NCBI GenBank assembly: GCA_041623535.1
Contig: JBFJWR010000071.1
Coordinates: forward strand, 1-11,016
From: JBFJWR01 sp041623535
GTDB lineage: Bacteria; Pseudomonadota; Gammaproteobacteria; Pseudomonadales; JBFGWM01
Length of the DNA stretch: 11,016 bases
Direction: 5' to 3'
The notes beneath the pieces are model-generated. The model saw only the letters and a program-made list of their open reading frames with translations, was not told where the DNA came from and ran no database searches. Of this stretch, positions 1 through 6,136 are shown piece by piece. How positions within the stretch are numbered: position 1 is the stretch's first letter; every line of letters starts with the position of its first letter. Both the position numbers and the translations under genes were made by a program.

Positions 1-1152
1 GTTCTGGATGCCGTCGAGGCCGGCCATCAGCATGGCCGAGAAGGCCAGGTACGGGTTGGCGGTCGGATCCGGGAAGCGGACTTCGATACGGCGTGCCTTG
101 GGGCTGGAAACCCAGGGGATACGGATCGAGGCGGAGCGGTTACGGGCCGAGTAGGCCAGCATGACCGGAGCTTCGAAGCCCGGCACCAGGCGCTTGTAGC
201 TGTTGGTGGAAGCGTTGGTCAGTGCATTCAGCGCCCGCGCATGCTTGATGATGCCGCCGATGTAGTACAGGGCGTTTTCGGAAAGTCCGCCGTACTTGTC
301 GCCGGAGAACTGGTTTTCACCATTCTTCGAGAAAGACTGGTGGACGTGCATGCCGTTGCCGTTGTCACCAACGAGGGGCTTGGGCATGAAGGTCGCGGTT
401 TTACCGTAGGCATGCGCAACATTGTGTACGCAGTACTTCAGGATCTGGATCTCGTCGGCTTTCTTCACCAGCGTGTTGAAGCGCACACCGATTTCGTTCT
501 GGCACGCAGTGCCCACTTCGTGGTGGTGTACTTCGATATCCAGGCCCATCTGGGCCATTGCGCCACACATTGCGCCACGCAGGTCATGCGCAGAGTCGAC
601 CGGCGGAACGGGGAAGTAGCCGCCCTTGACCCGGGTGCGGTGGCCGAGGTTGCCCGGCTCGATTTCCGAGTTGGACGCCCAGGCCGCTTCTTCAGAGAAG
701 ATGCTGAAGCTGGCAGCGTTGATTTCGTTGGTCCACTTGACGTCATCGAAGACGAAAAATTCCGGCTCCGGGCCGAAGTAGGCGGTATCGCCCAGGCCGG
801 TGGACTTCAGGTATTCCTCGGCGCGCTTGGCGAGGCTGCGCGGGTCACGACCGTACTGCTGCATGGTGGAGGGTTCGATGATGTCGCAGCGGATGTTCAG
901 GGTGACTTCGTCGGTGAACGGGTCGATCACGGACGTGTCGTCTTCCGGCATCAGGATCATGTCGGACTCGTTGATCGCCTTCCAGCCGGCGATGGAGGAG
1001 CCATCGAACATCTTGCCTTCGTCGAAAAATTCCTGGTTGATGGTGCTGGCCGGAATGGAAACGTGCTGTTCCTTGCCCAGCGTGTCGGTGAACCGCAGGT
1101 CCACCCACTTGACGTCGTTGTCCTTGATCAGGCTCATCGTTTTATTTGACAT
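1..1152 (-). CDS. glnA: Glutamine synthetase type I (GS-I), C-terminus cut by window edge
   Basis: ATP-dependent ligation of ammonium to glutamate, the main ammonium-assimilation step; GS-I enzymes are cytosolic dodecamers. 384 codons are present of a family length near 469, so about 85 residues lie beyond base 1. Residue numbers match E. coli GlnA almost exactly: MFDGSSI at 48-54 (Asp50), metal-ligand glutamates E129 and E131 in GPEPEFF, E212 and E220 in HHHEVGTACQNE, NGNGMH at 264-269 (His269), R321, R339, R344, E357 and R359. The adenylylated tyrosine (Tyr397 in E. coli) would lie just outside, so that regulation cannot be checked here. The ATG at 1152 is preceded by GGAG (1164-1161) with an 8-nt spacer. 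A second in-frame Met at residue 6 is less likely. A sigma-54 promoter lies about 80 nt upstream of the start. Identity is essentially certain. Confidence 0.98.
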   Translation of the reverse strand, partial: MSNKTMSLIKDNDVKWVDLRFTDTLGKEQHVSIPASTINQEFFDEGKMFDGSSIAGWKAINESDMILMPEDDTSVIDPFTDEVTLNIRCDIIEPSTMQQYGRDPRSLAKRAEEYLKSTGLGDTAYFGPEPEFFVFDDVKWTNEINAASFSIFSEEAAWASNSEIEPGNLGHRTRVKGGYFPVPPVDSAHDLRGAMCGAMAQMGLDIEVHHHEVGTACQNEIGVRFNTLVKKADEIQILKYCVHNVAHAYGKTATFMPKPLVGDNGNGMHVHQSFSKNGENQFSGDKYGGLSENALYYIGGIIKHARALNALTNASTNSYKRLVPGFEAPVMLAYSARNRSASIRIPWVSSPKARRIEVRFPDPTANPYLAFSAMLMAGLDGIQN

Positions 1153-1160
1153 GTATGTAT

Positions 1161-1164
1161 CTCC
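1161..1164 (-). promoter_or_regulatory. Ribosome binding site of glnA
   Basis: GGAG on the minus strand, 8 nt before the ATG at 1152. It selects this ATG over the in-frame Met five codons downstream. Confidence 0.75.
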
Positions 1165-1242
1165 ACTACTGGGGTCAGGTTGGGTATCAGCGCGATCCAC
1201 GGCCAGGCAGGTGCCCGGAGTGAATTACGGTGCAGGGATGGT

Positions 1243-1258
1243 GGCAATATGCATGCCA
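1243..1258 (-). promoter_or_regulatory. Sigma-54 (RpoN) -24/-12 promoter of glnA
   Basis: The minus strand reads TGGCATGCATATTGCC. This matches the sigma-54 consensus TGGCACG-N4-TTGCW except for the sixth base and the last base. The invariant GG (-25/-24) and GC (-13/-12) are correctly spaced. The predicted transcription start is near 1232, giving a leader of about 80 nt before the glnA ATG. A sigma-54 promoter with distant NtrC sites is the known arrangement of E. coli glnAp2, and NtrC-like sites occur at the right distance here. Seen: motif and spacing. Inferred: activity under nitrogen limitation. Confidence 0.85.
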
Positions 1259-1271
1259 CCGTTCAGAAACG

Positions 1272-1300
1272 GATATTGATTCTTTTTCAGGGGTTTGCAA
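1272..1300 (-). promoter_or_regulatory. Weak possible sigma-70 promoter upstream of glnA
   Basis: On the minus strand TTGCAA (1300-1295) is followed after 17 nt by AATATC (1277-1272). The match is about 4/6 and 3/6. E. coli glnA has an upstream sigma-70 promoter (glnAp1) for basal expression, so one would be plausible here, but the boxes are poor and this may be chance. Confidence 0.25.
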
Positions 1301-1319
1301 TGGTTTTGGCAAGCCTGGG

Positions 1320-1337
1320 TGTTCCGGTCTGGTGCGA
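1320..1337. promoter_or_regulatory. Possible second, weaker NtrC-binding site
   Basis: TGTTCCGGTCTGGTGCGA: a perfect right half (TGGTGC) and a degenerate left half (TGttCC against TGCACC). Its centre is 30 bp from the stronger site at 1350-1367 and about 97 bp upstream of the predicted glnA start. Paired NtrC sites about three helical turns apart are the known enhancer layout at E. coli glnA. The spacing supports the call more than the sequence does. Confidence 0.45.
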
Positions 1338-1349
1338 TTGAGTCGTTGA

Positions 1350-1367
1350 TGCACTCATTTGGTGCCA
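1350..1367. promoter_or_regulatory. NtrC (GlnG) enhancer-like site upstream of glnA
   Basis: TGCACTCATTTGGTGCCA is a good match to the NtrC dyad GCAC(C/T)-N5-GGTGC, with both half-sites intact. It is centred about 127 bp upstream of the predicted glnA transcription start, within the range used by NtrC enhancers (about -108 and -140 in E. coli). It overlaps the last codons and stop of the tusA-family gene, so the enhancer is partly embedded in coding sequence. Confidence 0.72.
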
Positions 1368-1600
1368 GAGGGCTGGCCGACTTGCAGTAGCAGATGAATA
1401 TCCCTGCCTTCCTGCCAGACCCGCTGTACCGTGTGGCCATGTACTCTGCACCACGCCGGTATGTCATGCAATACCCCCGGATCGGTTGCTGTGACCTGTA
1501 ACAATGCGCCGTCCTGTAACTTGTCCATGGCGGTCTGGGTGCGGATGACCGGCATGGGGCAAAGCAGGTGGCGGGCATCCAGCTGCGTGGCCTGGTTCAT
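1355..1600 (-). CDS. TusA-family sulfur carrier / sulfurtransferase
   Basis: Small cytosolic sulfur-relay protein of 81 aa, the same length as E. coli TusA. The family carries persulfide sulfur on the cysteine of a CPxP motif. Here that is Cys14 in LLCPMPVIRT, followed by the usual DPGVLHDIPAWC segment (compare DPATTRDIPGFC in E. coli). The ATG at 1600 was chosen because it overlaps the stop of the upstream PP-loop gene as ATGA and has AGGA 9 nt upstream. The ATG at 1609 would put AGGA directly against the start codon. The overlap implies translational coupling and a dedicated partnership with the PP-loop enzyme. It may or may not be the cell's only TusA, so the symbol is left empty. TusA-like proteins also serve dissimilatory sulfur oxidation, but nothing in the window ties it to that. 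Confidence 0.9.
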   Translation of the reverse strand: MNQATQLDARHLLCPMPVIRTQTAMDKLQDGALLQVTATDPGVLHDIPAWCRVHGHTVQRVWQEGRDIHLLLQVGQPSGTK

Positions 1601-2637
1601 ACATACCATTCCTGCGGAATGTCGGCATTGGCCATCGGCCGGACCTGCAATAATTCGCCCACCGTACCCTGCCGGGTGACCTCCATGGCAACTATTTCGG
1701 CATCGCGGCCCTGGCCGAAACGTGCGACCAGGCGAGCCGCGGTTTGCAGGTCTTCCGCGTTGGGCGTGCCATCTATCAGTGCCAGCGGACCCTTGTGACT
1801 GACGCTGCGCAGGGCCACGAAGGTCTTGCGATAGCCCTCCAGGAAGTTGTTTTCACCCTCTTCGCGGCCGACGATGACCTTGAAACGGGCGTTGGGACGC
1901 AGGTGGCGACCCACTTTCAGCAGCAGGATGTCATCCATGGAGTAGTCGCGTTCATTGCGCACCTTCCACAGGTCGGCCAGTTTGCTGGTGTAATTGGGGT
2001 CGGTCAGGAAGCAGCAGCCGCCGGCAGGCTGGGCAAAATCCTCAAAACCCAGTTCGCGGGCCAGTTCAATCTGCGGGGTGCGGTTGCGGCCATGGAAGCC
2101 GCGCAGCAGGTCGCGATTCACCCAGCCCTCGCGTTCCGGCAGGGTTTCCGGCAGCAGCTGGGCGCACAGCGGGCGTAACAGGCGGTCTTCGGCGCCCGAT
2201 TCGCGGGCAATGATGGGCATGGTGCGCTTGAGCTGTGACTTTGGCCGCTGCCCGATCACTTCGCCGGTGATGATGAAATCAAAGCCGCGTTCCCGGCCCC
2301 ATTCGAGCGCCTTGCCGACCATGAACACCTTGCAGTCCAGGCAGGGATTCAGATATTTGCCATAGCCATGACGCGGGTTCAGAACCACCGCGTTTTTATA
2401 TTCTTCAGCAATATCAATGAAGTGCAGTGGAATTCCCAGCTGTTCGGCAGACCATAGCGCGTTGTTGCGGCGTGGCTTGTCCGGGTTCTGCTGGCGGATG
2501 GCATGGGTGTGGCCCTCGACGCAGAAGCCGGTATAAAAGTTGATGGCTTCCACCTCTATGCCCTGGTCGAGCACCAGGCGGGTGGCCAGCAGGGAGTCCA
2601 GGCCGCCTGAGAGCAGGGCGATGGCTTTACGGGTCAT
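1597..2637 (-). CDS. PP-loop ATPase, MnmA/ThiI-like putative tRNA thiolase
   Basis: Probable tRNA-thiolating enzyme of 346 aa. The N-terminal PP-loop SGGLDS (10-15) is the ATP-pyrophosphatase signature used by ThiI, MnmA and related enzymes to adenylate a base before sulfur insertion. NPCLDC (C99, C102), TGEVIGQRPKSQ (124-135) and GGCCFL (C208, C209) are also visible. The C99/C102 plus C208 spacing recalls catalytic Cys102/Cys199 of E. coli MnmA and three-cysteine Fe-S thiolases such as TtcA and TtuA. No THUMP-sized N-terminal domain precedes the PP-loop and no rhodanese domain follows it, so it is not a standard ThiI. The roughly 130-residue C-terminal part is unassigned. The Met at 2637 directly before RKAIALLSGG was preferred; a start at 2682 would add 15 residues and neither has a good ribosome site. 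It is cotranscribed with the TusA-family gene. The substrate base is unknown; the tRNA role is inferred. Confidence 0.8.
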   Translation of the reverse strand: MTRKAIALLSGGLDSLLATRLVLDQGIEVEAINFYTGFCVEGHTHAIRQQNPDKPRRNNALWSAEQLGIPLHFIDIAEEYKNAVVLNPRHGYGKYLNPCLDCKVFMVGKALEWGRERGFDFIITGEVIGQRPKSQLKRTMPIIARESGAEDRLLRPLCAQLLPETLPEREGWVNRDLLRGFHGRNRTPQIELARELGFEDFAQPAGGCCFLTDPNYTSKLADLWKVRNERDYSMDDILLLKVGRHLRPNARFKVIVGREEGENNFLEGYRKTFVALRSVSHKGPLALIDGTPNAEDLQTAARLVARFGQGRDAEIVAMEVTRQGTVGELLQVRPMANADIPQEWYV

Positions 2638-2700
2638 TTGGAGTGCGCCGGAAGGCTGGTGGCGAGATTCATGATGGATCATTTTTTAATCGGGGCGCGA

Positions 2701-2729
2701 AGTATATCGAATTCAGGGCGATGTCCGTA
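2701..2729 (-). promoter_or_regulatory. Putative sigma-70 promoter of the PP-loop/TusA unit
   Basis: The minus strand carries TATACT (2706-2701), 5/6 to the -10 consensus. The -35 is poor: TACGGA at 17-nt spacing or CGGACA at 15-nt spacing. Transcription would begin near 2694, giving a leader of about 57 nt to the preferred start at 2637. It overlaps the opposing promoter for typA. Confidence 0.5.
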
Positions 2730-2733
2730 TAAT
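2705..2733 (+). promoter_or_regulatory. Putative sigma-70 promoter of typA
   Basis: A perfect -10 hexamer TATAAT (2728-2733) lies about 75 nt before the typA start. The -35 at 17-nt spacing (2705-2710, TATCGA) is weak and no extended -10 TG is present. The predicted start is near 2740, leaving a leader of about 69 nt with no recognisable riboswitch. Confidence 0.5.
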
Positions 2734-2796
2734 CGCGCGCTCGCTGACCAGGGGATTAAAAGACTGCTGGATGCGGTTTTTCAATTAACTGGTAAA

Positions 2797-2802
2797 AAGG
2801 AG
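2797..2802 (+). promoter_or_regulatory. Ribosome binding site that fixes the typA start
   Basis: AAGGAG with a 6-nt spacer before the ATG at 2809. The reading frame is open back to an ATG at 2638, but only this strong site and family homology mark the true start. Confidence 0.85.
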
Positions 2803-2808
2803 CTCCCT

Positions 2809-4635
2809 ATGCGCGGTACTCGCAATATCGCCATCATCGCCCACGTCGATCACGGTAAGACCACGCTTGTTGACTGCCTGCTGCGCGAATGCGGCATGCT
2901 GGCGCGTGGCAGTGAGGGTGATGAGCGCATCATGGATCGCAACGATCAGGAGAAAGAGCGCGGCATTACGATTTTTTCCAAGCAGTGCTCGCTGCGTTGG
3001 GATGACTGGCAGATCAACATGATCGACACCCCCGGTCACGCGGACTTTGGCGGTGAGGTCGAGCGCATCATGACCATGGTCGATGCCGTATTGCTGGTGG
3101 TCGATGCCGTGGAAGGGCCGATGCCGCAAACACGCTTTGTCACCATGAAGGCATTTGAGAAAGGCCTGCAGCCGGTGCTGATCGTCAACAAGGTGGACCG
3201 TGAAGGCGCGCGCCCGCACCAGGTGATCGACGAGGTATTTGACCTGTTCGCCTCGCTGGATGCCACCGAAGAACAGCTGGATTTTCCGGTCGTGTTTGCC
3301 TCGGCGATACGCAACCTGTCGGGTAGTGATCCCGACGTGCTGCTCGAAGGCATGAGCACCGTTCTTGAAGCCATCGTGAAGTACGTGCCGGAACCGGACG
3401 TACAGTCCGGTGCAGAGCCCTTCCAGATGCAGGTGTGTTCGCTGGAATGGTCCAGCTATGTCGGCGTGCTGGGAATCGGGCGGGTGCGTCGTGGAAAGGT
3501 CGCGCGCAACCAGCAGGTCGCGGTGGTGGGCATGGATGGCAAGCGGCGCGAAGGACGCATCATGCAGGTATTTGGCTACGCGGGGCTGGAAAAAGAAGAA
3601 CGGCAGACCGCGGAAGCCGGTGACATCATCTGCATCTCCGGCGTTGAGAACCTGCAGATCGGCGATACGCTCTGTGATCCGGCACATCCGGAAGCGCTGC
3701 CGCCGATTCATATCGACCAGCCAACCGTGCGTATGACCTTCCAGGTCAACAACTCGCCGTTTGCCAGCCGTGAAGGCAAGTACGTCACCTCGAGCAAGAT
3801 TTCTGAACGCCTGCAGCAGGAAGCCGTCCATAACGTGGCGCTGCGGGTGTCTCCGGGTGATTCACCAGACCGTTTCCTGGTTGCCGGGCGTGGCGAACTG
3901 CACCTGTCCGTGCTGATTGAAACCATGCGTCGCGAAGGGTTCGAATTTGGCGTATCGCCCCCCGAGGTCATCTGTCGTGAAATTGATGGCGAACTGTGCG
4001 AGCCGTTTGAGAACCTGGTGCTGGATATCGAGGAAGATTGCCAGGGTTCGGTGATCGAGGAACTGGGACGCCGCAAGGCCGACATGATCGACATGCAGCC
4101 TGCCGGCAGTGGTCGCATCCGCATCACCTTCGTGGTTCCGGCGCGTGGCCTGATCGGTTTCCGTTCGCGCTTCCTGACGCTGACCCGCGGCACCGGCATC
4201 ATGAGTCATGCCTTTGCCCACTACGGTCCGCAACGCGCCGGCATCATCCGGCGCCGACAGAACGGCGTGTTGATTTCCATGGCGACCGGCAAGGCGCCGG
4301 CCTACGCCCTGTTCAACCTGCAGGAGCGGGGTCGCATGCTGATTCCCGCCAACACGGAAGTGTATGAAGGCATGATCATCGGCATCCATTCGCGGGACAA
4401 CGACCTCGTGGTCAACCCGATCAAGGGCAAGCAGCTCACCAACGTGCGGGCTTCCGGCAAGGATGATGCAGTGACACTGTCGCCGCATGTCGACATGTCG
4501 CTGGAACAGGCGATGGAGTTCATTGCCGATGATGAACTGCTGGAAGTGACGCCGATCAGCCTGCGTATTCGCAAGCAGCTGCTGACCGAGAACGAGCGCA
4601 AGCGGGCGTCGCGGACGACACAGGCGGCCGATTAA
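2809..4635 (+). CDS. typA: Translational GTPase TypA/BipA
   Basis: Ribosome-associated GTPase of the EF-G/LepA superfamily, involved in ribosome assembly and stress or cold adaptation. 608 aa against 607 in E. coli. GTPase motifs: G1 AHVDHGKT (11-18), switch region EKERGITI (48-55), G3 DTPGHAD (73-79), G4 NKVD (127-130), and an ASA G5-like segment near residue 164. The BipA-specific C-terminal half is well conserved, including GRGELHLSVL, SRGLIGFRS-like and GIHSRDNDL segments. The start at 2809 gives RNIAIIAHVDHGK in the family position. The upstream in-frame extension from 2638 has no homology to the family and would cross the putative promoter. It is divergent from the PP-loop gene. In E. 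coli typA is likewise divergent from glnA, so this is an old neighbourhood with two genes between them here. Confidence 0.97.
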   Translation: MRGTRNIAIIAHVDHGKTTLVDCLLRECGMLARGSEGDERIMDRNDQEKERGITIFSKQCSLRWDDWQINMIDTPGHADFGGEVERIMTMVDAVLLVVDAVEGPMPQTRFVTMKAFEKGLQPVLIVNKVDREGARPHQVIDEVFDLFASLDATEEQLDFPVVFASAIRNLSGSDPDVLLEGMSTVLEAIVKYVPEPDVQSGAEPFQMQVCSLEWSSYVGVLGIGRVRRGKVARNQQVAVVGMDGKRREGRIMQVFGYAGLEKEERQTAEAGDIICISGVENLQIGDTLCDPAHPEALPPIHIDQPTVRMTFQVNNSPFASREGKYVTSSKISERLQQEAVHNVALRVSPGDSPDRFLVAGRGELHLSVLIETMRREGFEFGVSPPEVICREIDGELCEPFENLVLDIEEDCQGSVIEELGRRKADMIDMQPAGSGRIRITFVVPARGLIGFRSRFLTLTRGTGIMSHAFAHYGPQRAGIIRRRQNGVLISMATGKAPAYALFNLQERGRMLIPANTEVYEGMIIGIHSRDNDLVVNPIKGKQLTNVRASGKDDAVTLSPHVDMSLEQAMEFIADDELLEVTPISLRIRKQLLTENERKRASRTTQAAD

Positions 4636-4651
4636 GCGGCTATCCCGGCGG

Positions 4652-4668
4652 CCTGCCTGCGTGGCAGG
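4652..4668 (+). terminator. Weak hairpin after typA, possibly part of a terminator
   Basis: CCTGCC-TGCGT-GGCAGG, a 6-bp GC-rich stem with a 5-nt loop, 17 nt after the typA stop. There is no T-tract after it, so it is not a convincing intrinsic terminator; Rho-dependent ending or read-through into the peptidase gene is equally likely. Confidence 0.25.
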
Positions 4669-4726
4669 GTCGCTACGGCTCGGCGAAAGCGGTTGCATGG
4701 GTTACATTGGTAAAGCGTGTGCCAAT

Positions 4727-4730
4727 GGAG
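4727..4730 (+). promoter_or_regulatory. Ribosome binding site that fixes the pip start
   Basis: GGAG, 6 nt before the ATG at 4737. It overlaps the alternative ATG at 4725, which itself has no ribosome site, and so favours the 4737 start. Confidence 0.7.
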
Positions 4731-4736
4731 CTGAAC

Positions 4737-5696
4737 ATGCGGCTGCTGTATCCCGACCTACATCCTTACGCTGAGCATCGCCTGGCGGTCGAGCCCCCGC
4801 ACACCCTGTACGTTGAGGAGTCCGGCAATCCGCAGGGCATCCCGGTGCTGTTCGTGCACGGCGGTCCCGGTGCCGGCAGCGCCGCATTCAACCGGCGCTA
4901 TTTTGATCCTGCCATCTATCGCATCGTGCTCTTTGATCAGCGCGGAGCCGGTCGTTCCGAGCCCCACGCGGAATTGTCCGGCAATCACACCGCGGCGCTG
5001 GTCGAGGACATGGAAACCATACGCACCCACCTGGGCATAGAGCGCTGGATGCTGTTCGGCGGGTCATGGGGTTCGACCCTGTCGCTGGTGTATGCACAGG
5101 CGCATCCGGGGCGGGTGCTGGGCATGGTGTTGCGTGGCATTTTCCTGGCCCGGCAGCAGGATCTTGCCTGGTTCTACCAGTCCGGCGCCAGTCGCGTGTT
5201 TCCCGAGTACTGGGCAGACTTCGTGGCGCCGATTCCGGAATCGCGCCGGCACGACATGGTTGGCGCCTATTACGAGATTCTCACTGGCGACAATGACCTT
5301 GCGCGCATGGCCGCGGCCAAGGCCTGGTCCCTGTGGGAAGGACGCACGGCGACCCTGCGCCCCAATGAGGGCCTTGAGCAGAACTTCAGTGAACCGCACC
5401 TGGCATTGGCACTGGCACGTATTGAAGCCCATTACTTTCAGCAGCAGGCCTTCCTGGAAGACAACCAGATTCTTGCTAATGCAGCGCGCTTGCGCGGTAT
5501 TCCCGGTGTGATCGTGCATGGCCGTTACGACATGATCTGCCCGGCAGACAATGCACTTGCCCTGCACCAGGCCTGGCCCGAGGCGGAGCTGCAGATTATC
5601 CGCGACTGCGGTCACTCGGCCATCGAGCCGGGGTTGGTGGATGCATTAGTGCGTGCCACGGCCAACATGGCCCGCCTGTTGGATTCCGCCATTTGA
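4737..5696 (+). CDS. pip: Proline iminopeptidase (alpha/beta-hydrolase, peptidase family S33)
   Basis: Cytosolic serine exopeptidase releasing N-terminal proline from peptides. 319 aa, as expected for the prokaryotic enzymes of about 310-320 aa. Visible: oxyanion-region HGGPG (41-45), DQRGAGRS (67-74), nucleophile elbow GGSWGS (108-113, Ser110), HGRYDMICP with likely acid Asp265, and CGHS with likely base His293. The start at 4737 gives MRLLYPDL, the usual family N-terminus, and has a ribosome site. A TTG at 4707 and an ATG at 4725 are in frame but unsupported. No clear promoter was found in the 101-bp gap after typA, so read-through from typA is possible. Its TGA overlaps the dtd start by 4 nt. 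Substrate preference for proline follows from family resemblance only. Confidence 0.92.
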   Translation: MRLLYPDLHPYAEHRLAVEPPHTLYVEESGNPQGIPVLFVHGGPGAGSAAFNRRYFDPAIYRIVLFDQRGAGRSEPHAELSGNHTAALVEDMETIRTHLGIERWMLFGGSWGSTLSLVYAQAHPGRVLGMVLRGIFLARQQDLAWFYQSGASRVFPEYWADFVAPIPESRRHDMVGAYYEILTGDNDLARMAAAKAWSLWEGRTATLRPNEGLEQNFSEPHLALALARIEAHYFQQQAFLEDNQILANAARLRGIPGVIVHGRYDMICPADNALALHQAWPEAELQIIRDCGHSAIEPGLVDALVRATANMARLLDSAI

Positions 5697-6136
5697 AGGC
5701 ACTCATCCAGCGCGTGCTGGAAGCGCAGGTCCGCGTGGATGCCGAGACAGTTGGTGCGATCGGGGCCGGCCTGCTGGTGTTCCTCGCGGTCGAACGGCAT
5801 GACCAGGAGTCGCAGGCCGAGCGCATGCTCGAGCGCCTGCTCGGCTACCGTGTTTTCGCCGATGAAAACGGGCGCATGAACCACAGCGTGACAGATACAC
5901 AGGGAGGGCTGCTGGTCGTGTCGCAGTTCACGCTGGCGGCCGATACGCGCAAGGGTGCGCGGCCGAGTTTCACGCCGGCGGCGGAGCCGGACAGGGGCCG
6001 GGCTTTATATGAATATTTTATGCAGCAGGCGCAGGAGCGTCATGCGGTCGTGGCCAGTGGTCGTTACGGAGCGGACATGCAGGTGGCGCTGGTCAATGAC
6101 GGTCCGGTGACTTTTCTGCTGGAGGTTCCGGCGTGA
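5693..6136 (+). CDS. dtd: D-aminoacyl-tRNA deacylase
   Basis: Hydrolyses D-amino acids (classically D-Tyr) and mischarged glycine from tRNA, a chirality proofreading step in the cytosol. 147 aa against 145 in E. coli. The family motifs SQFTL (77-81), followed by AADTRKGARPSF, and NDGPVT (135-140, holding the Gly-cisPro pair) are intact. The start is TTG at 5693, overlapping the stop of pip as TTGA. It gives MKALIQRV, matching the conserved start of the family, and no better ATG exists. There is no strong ribosome site, so expression probably depends on coupling to pip. The gene ends in a GTGA overlap with the next one. Confidence 0.96.
   Translation: MKALIQRVLEAQVRVDAETVGAIGAGLLVFLAVERHDQESQAERMLERLLGYRVFADENGRMNHSVTDTQGGLLVVSQFTLAADTRKGARPSFTPAAEPDRGRALYEYFMQQAQERHAVVASGRYGADMQVALVNDGPVTFLLEVPA
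6121..6125 (+). promoter_or_regulatory. Ribosome binding site of the DUF2784 gene
   Basis: GGAGG, 7 nt before the GTG at 6133 and inside the end of dtd. It makes the GTG start credible. Confidence 0.75.

Noticed and set aside
241..1149. 302-codon open frame on the plus strand opposite glnA
   Set aside because: It lies entirely antisense to glnA, whose active-site residues are all intact, and it has no recognisable domain. Long antisense frames are expected in GC-rich genes.
2638..2808. 57-codon N-terminal extension of typA from an ATG at 2638
   Set aside because: It crosses the putative promoter region, has no similarity to the TypA N-terminus, and a strong AAGGAG stands before the ATG at 2809.
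2785..3831. 348-codon open frame on the minus strand opposite typA
   Set aside because: Antisense shadow of a highly conserved gene; the translation is rich in His, Arg and Gln without any family pattern, and it crosses the typA start region.
3862..4698. 278-codon minus-strand open frame opposite the end of typA
   Set aside because: Same reasoning: it covers conserved typA coding sequence and has no domain or ribosome site that would support it.
4636..4736. Promoter for the pip-dtd unit in the gap after typA
   Set aside because: TTGCAT (4693-4698) and TACATT (4703-4708) are only 4 nt apart, and no correctly spaced pair was found; read-through or an unrecognised promoter remains possible.
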